Assembly: GCF_954871325.1 (NCBI RefSeq)
Contig: NC_088776.1
Coordinates: 22,492,508 to 22,556,507 of the forward strand
Length of the DNA: 64,000 bases
Direction: 5' to 3'
From: Gordionus sp. m RMFG-2023
Taxonomy: Eukaryota; Nematomorpha; Gordioida; Chordodea; Parachordodidae
Position numbers and translations under genes: made by a program
Shown: positions 57,115 through 64,000 of the stretch, piece by piece
Layout: each line of letters begins with the position of its first letter
Position numbering within the stretch: the stretch's first letter is position 1
The notes under the pieces: model-generated
What the model saw: the letters and a program-made list of their open reading frames with translations, nothing else
Told to the model about the DNA's origin: nothing
Databases searched by the model: none

Positions 57115-58316
57115 CAGGCACGTATTTAGAAAGGGAGGAGGGCATAGTGACAAATTCCCCCATAGAAAAAAAATTGTGAATTGCAAAATATTCGTTTTCA
57201 AATAGATTATATTTCATTTTAAATTTTAGCAAAAATTTAAAATTAATTTAAATATTTCTTCCTTATTTATATATTTTTTTCTACAAAAATTTAATGTATA
57301 TTCCTACATTTTTTTAAACCTGAAACACTTATCGATATAAGAAAATTTTATCAACCAAAAAAACCTAAGAGTAATATTATTTAATATAAAAAATATATAA
57401 CCCAAATTCAATAATATACTGATTTATCATCACAATCTTTTTTCGCTTTGTGTATTTAATAAATTATACAATAATACAACAGATTATTGTAAATATTATT
57501 ATATTACAACTTAGAAACTAAGCGATAATATCGGCCAAGAATTTTACAAGATTTATGTGATTGTTGGGGCGATAGTGAAATTATACGATTTTGAGATTCG
57601 CAAACCTCGATTTGAGGCAAATCGTTCCAATATTAACGTTGACTCAATTGAGGATTACTATAACCATTTTTATTCTACTTATTTTTGAGTCAAATCAATG
57701 AAAGATTTGTAATTAATTATATAGCTCTATCTAACTTATTGCTATTATTACCAGGAATTCTTCCGAGAATATATTAAATCTTATTCAAAAAATTAAATAG
57801 GATATAAATATATCTGAAGACCAATTACTTTCATAATTTAAATCTTGGTATAGAAGATTAACTTTAGTAGATAATCTTTCAAGAAACTCCATGGAAGCAA
57901 CCATTGCATACTCTAAAATATATTTTGGAATTTTTTCCAAATAAATTACTATATATTTTGGCAATACTAATTAATACAAGCACAAATGAGAGGACTTCAT
58001 TGTGGAATATAAAAACCTATCTCAGAAGTACGTCATAAAAATCGATTAAATGAAATAACTCTACTTAATACACTTACATAGAAATTTAATCCCCCCAAAA
58101 CAACCAATTAAAAAATTGGCGCAATCGCAAAGAAGATTAAATTCCCATGAACGATATTTGGATTAATTATTTAAATTAATAGATTTCGCTTTTAAATATT
58201 TTGTATTTTCTAATATTTTATTATTTGTGTTTATTATATGATCATCTAATAAATTTTAATTATTAATATACAAAAAAATTATCCATACCCCCTATAGAAA
58301 TATCTGGCCTCGCCTG
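57115..58316 (+). mobile_element. hAT deletion derivative (1202 bp), relative of the 39900 element
   Basis: Starts caggcacgtatttag and ends ctggcctcgcctg; perfect 8-bp duplication tatttagt at 57107-57114 and 58317-58324. Plus-strand remains FEIRKPRFEANRSNINVDSI (about 57590) match RLAPRKTNRCSINVESIKDY in the 40 kb copy; the C-terminal part (QPIKKLAQSQRRLNSHERYL, about 58100) follows. The N-terminal and middle regions are largely deleted, with stops, so non-autonomous. Confidence 0.8.
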
Positions 58317-58324
58317 TATTTAGT

Positions 58325-58791
58325 GCTTTATTTTTATCTCAATTTTGTCCTAGATTTAAAAAATAAATTGTAGAGTAGGATTTTACAAACTATCTAACTA
58401 TCCGAGAAGAAGTATTTTTAAGAAAGGGTTATGCACCTTGTCTCAAGGGATAAACTATAGGGTCAAGGAAGGAGGGTTCAAGAAAGGATAAAATATTTTT
58501 AGCCCTTTAAGGTAATTATTACATTTCTTGAATACGACTAAGTATTTTAATTAGATCAGTTTGTATCATTTTATTAAGGGAACAAATAAAATAAACATTA
58601 TGCATGTCATGTGATCCAATACTTTTGTAATAATGTAAACTCTCTTTCCTTAGAGTATTATACATAAGATTATTAAATTCATTATTTATAAAAATAGAAT
58701 GCGCTTTTCATAATTTATCTTTTTCGTTCATAATCAAAGCTATATAATCACGGCTCAATATTTAAAGAACCATCGTAGGATGGGATTGCTG
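58325..58791. other. AT-rich gap downstream of GOLGA7; nothing seen
   Basis: Possibly the 3' UTR of the minus-strand GOLGA7 gene near its right side. No repeat or gene supported. Confidence 0.4.
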
Positions 58792-59208
58792 TTAGTAATT
58801 GTCTCCATCTGCATTGTTAGAAAACTCAATAGTTAAATATTTGCACTTTTTATTTATAGGTAATAGCAAAAGCCCCAGCGCTTGGTATTTAATATTCATG
58901 TCATTGATCAGCGAATTCATATACTTATTAGCCCTATTATGACTATTAGGCGCCATACAGTATGGATAAAGATATAAGAAAATGTTTTGTTCATCAATAG
59001 ATCTATTATACAATTTTTCGAATTCATTGTTAATATCATTAATATAGGCTTCATATTCTAATTTCGTTACAATTGGATTTAGTTCTTCTCTCCAGCGTGT
59101 TTCAAATGAAAAATCATAAGAGTAATCTCTAAATATTCTTACTATATTTCTATTATATTTTGCATCAAGCTTATTTTCATTTTTTTTACCAAAGATGTTA
59201 AATTTCAT
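58792..59208 (-). CDS. GOLGA7: GOLGA7/ERF4-family palmitoyl-transferase partner, 138 aa, single exon
   Basis: In this family the protein binds a DHHC palmitoyl-transferase (DHHC9 in mammals, Erf2 in yeast) at the Golgi/ER and is needed to palmitoylate Ras and other clients. Residues about 22-133 follow the family: VRIFRDYSYDFSFETRW (GOLGA7 has FIQRDYSSGTRCQFQTKFP), ELNPIVTKLEYEAYINDINN ([20 protein letters not shown]), then KYQALGLLLLPI before the C-terminal strand LTIEF (APQGLLLTDPI; VIEITIYED). Length 138 matches the usual 137. The start at 59208 gives a short basic head (MKFNIFGKKNENK) longer than in mammals. The cysteine-rich patch of mammalian GOLGA7 is mostly lost here; only one Cys (PYC) remains in that region. 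No intron, unlike its neighbours. Confidence 0.85.
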   Translation of the reverse strand: MKFNIFGKKNENKLDAKYNRNIVRIFRDYSYDFSFETRWREELNPIVTKLEYEAYINDINNEFEKLYNRSIDEQNIFLYLYPYCMAPNSHNRANKYMNSLINDMNIKYQALGLLLLPINKKCKYLTIEFSNNADGDNY

Positions 59209-60006
59209 ATCTAGTTCTTATAAAATATGCTATAATTTTTAATAATGTATTTTACAATTAATTTATAAATTATCGATATGATAGTTGTAAATTATTACGC
59301 AATTATTTAAACATATATTTGAGTACATTATAATTTGCACAATCTTCATGTCCTATAATTTATTAAAAATTTTAGATTTTTTTCCAAAAAACATAATTTG
59401 ATAGGCCTGTAAATTTTAAGAGTAAAACATTTCTAAGTAATGTTTTAGAAATCTAGTTTTAACAATCCAAACTTAAGTTGAAGTCGTAAAAATAATGCAG
59501 ACTAGAGCGGTTCAATGAGTCATATGAGCTGACTTGCTAGTCGGGGATTCGTTTTTTTTAAATGTATTAATAATGAGATTTGAAACATTTACTAAATTTA
59601 ACGAAACTGTTAAAACCAATTTCTAATTATGATGTAAAAATAATAGAATTTAATATATCTACTGAGTGTAACAGTTAGATATTTAGTCCGGACCTAATAG
59701 AAACAAATACCTGTCCAAAAAAAGACTTATAGGATCACATTTTTTTTTAGAAAACAGATTGGCTTTTAATAAAATATAAAATGAATATGAAACATTTATT
59801 AAATTAAATAAGGATCACCGTTCGATCTTTAATCCAGGTCAGATTAAAACTCAAATGGTGCGAACCATAGATTAGATTTTTCGCCTTTTATATTTAAAAT
59901 TAATTTTTTGGTGATGCTTCATTAGTTTTCATAATTTAGATTCAAATCTCATAAAGATTATAAAATTATTAATGAATATTAATATAATAAATTCTAATAC
60001 ACTTGT
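59209..60006. other. Upstream of GOLGA7, AT-rich; no feature assigned
   Basis: Should contain the GOLGA7 promoter (minus strand, near 59210-59300) but no motif is clear. 59505-59545 (gagcggttcaatgagtcat...ttgctagtcgggg) is a lone GC-richer patch, possibly a MITE end. Confidence 0.35.
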
Positions 60007-60014
60007 CTAAAGAG

Positions 60015-60231
60015 TAGTGTTGTTAAACGGCTCATTTTGAGCCGATTTTTATAAACGGCTAACTCAATATTTTAGCCAGAAAAATATTGTCTAAGCCTCG
60101 AGATTTCGATAATATATCGCTAGACTTTTGTTCCTTCTTTGAGCAAAATCTTTTGCGTAATATTTTTCTGGATAAAATATTGAGTTAGCCGTTTTCAAAA
60201 ATCGGCTCAAAACGAGCCGTTTAACAACATT
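60015..60231. mobile_element. Miniature foldback-family element (217 bp)
   Basis: Starts tagtgttgttaaacggctca and ends with the inverse finishing aacaacatta; 8-bp duplication ctaaagag at 60007-60014 and 60232-60239. The termini are those of foldback copy B, but there is no tandem-unit array. Instead cggctaactcaatattttag and its inverse form a second inner hairpin around a short core. This copy fixes the 8-bp duplication for the family. Confidence 0.85.
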
Positions 60232-61370
60232 ACTAAAGAGATTAAGAAAATTGATTTATAGTGACTTAATGGTGGAGCAGTAATGAGATATTTATTAAAG
60301 TTTAAATTGAAAGTTTATATATTTAAAATAAATATATTTTATTTTAAGCAATTATATTTTCAAGTTTAAAAGATAATACAGCTTCAAAAATGATATGTAT
60401 ATATACATCGAAAATACACTGAGTTAATTATAACCTCAAACAAAAATACAATTTATTTATACATTACACATATCTATTCCCCTTTTTAGCCAAGAGTTTA
60501 TAATAGGCTTATAAAAATACGAATCAAATCATTGTGTAATTCATATGTGTATAAATCGAATAATTCACTATTATATTCGTACGAGTAATAAAATCCTTAT
60601 TCGATTCCGGATATTTGATTCAAGTTTATAAATAGTGGATTATATTTTTCTGGATGTGATATATCTTACTGGTATTCTACTTCTATTTTTTAAAGAAGAT
60701 TGAAGGGTTGAAGGTAGAGATGCACAAATAATTAAGGATATACTAATCTGTAGATTAGTTTGGGAATTATATATTTCCTAAAAAAATATCACATAAGAAA
60801 ATGATCAAGTCGTGTTTACAAATTTTTTGATGATTATTTTGATGAGAATGATAAAAAATATAAATAATATTGATTGAATAACAACTTATTTGAGATCATC
60901 CATATCAGATCTCACAATATTTAAAGAGCTCTCCCTCTTTTAAAGCCACTATTCATAAAATATAATATTCATATATAGACCAGCCATATTCTATAAATCA
61001 GTTTGCATGATTTTTAAATGAATTGTTAAAAAAAACGTTGGCGAATTTTAATTAAATTTACAATCTTATATTGCAAATATATCAATCTTCAATTTTAATA
61101 GTAGTCATATTTTTACAGGTCTAAAAAAACTTAAAAACAATTTTTTATATAATTATTCAGTTATCTATTTTTTAATTATATTTATTTAGAACTTAATTTC
61201 GTGACTCAATCAATTCATGTTTAAATTGAATAAAAACAATTTTATTTTTTATGATGCCATTAAGCTAAAAATTAGCTCTGTGGCTATAAAATTAGATAGT
61301 TTTATTAAATTAAGGCAAATGTTTTATATTTACTACTAGATTAAAAATTTATTAATTATAGTGCACATAA
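60232..61370. other. AT-rich intergenic; nothing seen
   Basis: No exon, RNA or repeat supported. Confidence 0.45.
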
Positions 61371-61375
61371 ATATA

Positions 61376-62290
61376 GCCAAGGGAGGCGCCCAGGGGCTCG
61401 AACCCCCTGAAAAAATTAAAGATCCCCCTCAAAATTTTGAATTTTTTATACCTAATGTCATTTTGATAATGTTTTCTAAAAATAGAGGTAATTTGGATAT
61501 TGCTAAAAGAAGATAATTTCAGATAATGTTAGCTAAAAAAAGGTAATTTTAAAAAAGCTAGCTAAAAAAGGTAATTTTGAAAATATTTGAAATTTTTATA
61601 AGCCTCCTGAGGTCGATTTTTATTGAATGGAACTCCCTTCATCCACTTCCCCCCTCCCCCTTAAAAACCTATGCCTACCCCTCCAGCGTCTACATGAGCA
61701 GGAGAGGTAAGAACAGTTTGCATCCTATTTTTTTAAGGGGGTAGGGGGTTAGCTGCTTTAATAGGGGTGGGATAAATTTTTTGGGGAGTTATCTATTAAA
61801 TTTTGAGATGAAATAGGACAAAATTTATTGCTGTAAAAATTAATACTTTTATTATAGTATTATTATAATACATTTCATCGACCAAATCTGTATATTGCAA
61901 ACAATCATACACATTGTTTTCCAAATAAACTATCCTTTTAAATGTAATTTAAAAGGTTTAGATATATCAGCAAGCTCATAATGGCATAACAATTAATTCA
62001 TTGTAAATAATGGAGGTTTTAATTGAATTTATTATCTAAAAAATAAATTCTTTATATTCACAAAATATCGATAGTTGGTAGTAGAGATAGATTAATTTAA
62101 GTTATCCTTTATAAATTCTTTGAAAAGAGCATCAATCAATAAATAAATAGATGAAAATAATGATAAAGAGACACCAACGCCAAAGGCGGCGGGGATTTTT
62201 AGGGGGGTAGGCAAAGGTTTTTGAAGGGGGTTTGCATCCAGTGAAAATCCTGTCATGTAGACGCTGTACCCCTCTAAAAATTGTTACATA
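61376..62290. mobile_element. Outer hAT-like MITE, split by a nested MITE
   Basis: Left end near agggaggcgcccaggggctc; right end near cctatgcctacccctct, with GC-rich strings (cccctcccccttaaaa) and four repeats of agctaaaaaaggtaattttg-like text inside. The nested element at 61684-62266 lies just before its right terminus. Outer target duplication not resolved. Confidence 0.45.
61684..62266. mobile_element. Nested hAT-like MITE (583 bp)
   Basis: Termini cagcgtctacatgagcagga and tcctgtcatgtagacgctg; 8-bp duplication tacccctc at 61676-61683 and 62267-62274. Sub-terminal gtttgcatcc patches and a ggggggtaggcaaagg string. No coding capacity. Confidence 0.85.
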
Positions 62291-62960
62291 ATTAATTAAA
62301 CCTATAATGGTACTTCCTTCATAAACATTAAAAAGTATAGCTTATTTTAGCTCTACTACTATCAAAATATTTTGAATATAAAAGAGTTATTTTAGAGATC
62401 ATGAATTCATTTAAAAACACTCTCATTTACAATGAATGCATTATTATAATATATTGTTTTGGCATGAATATGAGTTTGCTGAGAATGTCTAACCCATTTA
62501 AGAGGATGGCAGAAAATTTTAATATATATGATTGTGTTGTTATGACCTAAATGATTTTTTTATATTTATTTTTCGCAATCTATTAACTCGATATTAACCT
62601 TAAAGATTGATTTTTTTTATTCTTTATATTAAATTAACTACCTCGCGGACTCGTTTTATAAAATTAACTCAATAATTTGATATAAATTACTTGATAGATT
62701 TTGTAAACTATATAAGCGTAAATTTATTATACTTTTCAGTTAAAAAATATTTTTTTTTTTAAATAAATAAAAATTTCAAATTACTTTAATTAGTCTTGTT
62801 TAATAAATAAAATCTTAAATTACTTTATGGTGGCAGTGGCTATCTTTGTAAATTTCTTTGTAAATTAAAATTTTATTAAAATATAATTTCATATTTCTAA
62901 AAATAAAATAATTAAATTATATAAAAAAAGAAACAAGAATAAATTTTTTTTTTTTAAATT
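62291..62960. other. AT-rich gap; nothing seen
   Basis: No gene or repeat that I can support. It may contain upstream parts of the Gag-like fossil that follows. Confidence 0.4.
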
Positions 62961-62965
62961 AAATA

Positions 62966-64000
62966 TGATGGAAGATAAAAAAATTAATGTTTCTAATGAT
63001 ACTATATCATATAAATGCGATTTTCCTAAATATATAGGAAACATCGATACATATTTAACCAAAATTGAACTTATTTTAAAAAAAAAACAACAGCACAGAT
63101 GACGATAACGCCACGACCTTACTTCATAATTTACCAGATCAAAATTACAATCGATATGCATATCCGATCTCAAGAAATCGTCGATACTCATTAACAAACT
63201 TAGATTATTACAGCCTGCCAAGATTCGAAACATTAGCGAATTCAATGCAGCGGTTCAAAAAGAGAGAAAGTTTTTTAGATTGGGTTACTTGTATTTGTCA
63301 ACTCAATATGGACTGCAACTTTATCGGCTACGACAGGTTTTAGAAAACAAGCTCTTCTAAAAATTAAATACAGAATCAAAGATTTACTCATTTTAGATGA
63401 TATTATAAAGGTAGGCAAAGAATTAGACGAAACTGACATCGAAACATCTATACATAAGATTGTTATCAAAGAAAATACACACTCTGATCTAAAACATTTG
63501 GAGGGAGTAAGACAAGATAAGAAAGTTTACGAACAAAAACCAACTAATACTAGATATGACAATACCTAGATGATGCCATATACTGAGAGCAACAGACATT
63601 ATGATAATAATTAAAGACATCTGTTTAGACAACTATGGCAGACTCGACCATATTATGGCAACCAAAGATTCAATAACCAAAATAACTATCATTTTCCAAG
63701 ACGAAACTATGATAGATTTTATGATCAAAATAGATGGGAAACTTCTTATATTCCATTCAATAATCACGACACAAGAGATAACAATAATAATAGATTTAAT
63801 AATAACAACAATGGATATAATAATAATTACAAGTCTTTTAATGATTTCAAAAACCACAACAGATTTGACAACACCAGACAACCGTTTCAAAATTTTAGAG
63901 GTTATAATAGATCCAACGTGCATCAACAATTTTACGATCGTGACAATAAAAATTATATGAATCATAATCATAGACTTCAAGCACCTTATTCAAATAAAAT
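62966..64000 (+). mobile_element. Gag-like fossil, probably LTR retroelement, runs off the window
   Basis: The first part resembles the capsid-region opening of Ty3-like Gag proteins (CDFPKYIGNIDTYLTKIEL; later TTLLHNLPDQNYNRY). The later part, from about 63610, is Asn/Arg/Tyr/Phe-rich, as in Gag C-terminal nucleic-acid-binding tails. No pol is seen before the window ends. It looks broken in several places; age uncertain. Assignment rests on weak resemblance and composition. Confidence 0.45.

Overview
This window is nuclear DNA from an AT-rich animal; overall GC looks to be only about a quarter, by eye. The evidence is GT-AG introns, several of them only 40-50 bases long, and single-copy animal genes buried in transposon debris. 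A FOG/ZFPM-type (U-shaped) C2HC zinc-finger gene together with EIF2AK1, SMARCE1 and GOLGA7 points to a metazoan, probably a bilaterian. I cannot name the species.

Layout. 1-287 (+): last exons of an unrecognised gene. 1239-6360 (+): an unrecognised small gene whose first intron carries a 3.65 kb foldback transposon at its splice donor. 9485-23025 (-): EIF2AK1 (HRI, eIF2-alpha kinase), seven exons, 474 codons, clean reading frame. 23182-36121 (+): SMARCE1/BAF57, ten exons, 902 codons, with a very long Asn/Pro/Ser/Gln-rich insert. These two genes are head-to-head, with 156 bases between their start codons. 44622-50497 (-): FOG-like gene, four exons, three C2HC fingers. 58792-59208 (-): intronless GOLGA7/ERF4-family gene. 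All other recognisable sequence is mobile-element material.

The mobile elements are mostly hAT-like (8-bp target duplications, terminal inverted repeats). They include two giant foldback elements at 1596-5250 and 16507-20773, a 217-bp relative at 60015-60231, two about 735-bp MITEs, deletion derivatives of autonomous elements, and nested MITEs. There is also a piggyBac transposase fragment, a tRNA-derived SINE, a pol C-terminal fragment probably from a non-LTR element, two Ty3-type LTR-retroelement fossils and a Gag-like fossil at the right edge. The EIF2AK1 and SMARCE1 introns hold most of this.

The most unusual feature is the foldback family. Its arms are tandem arrays of roughly 115-119-bp units, each carrying the 12-bp palindrome TGACAATTGTCA, capped by TAGTGTTG...CAACACTA termini. 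One copy sits 8 bp inside an intron and leaves the splice donor intact. The host genes encode a stress translational kinase, a chromatin-remodelling subunit, a GATA cofactor and a palmitoyl-transferase partner; nothing suggests a shared pathway. Exon models were built by eye from splice signals, phase agreement and remembered family sequences; no alignment was run.
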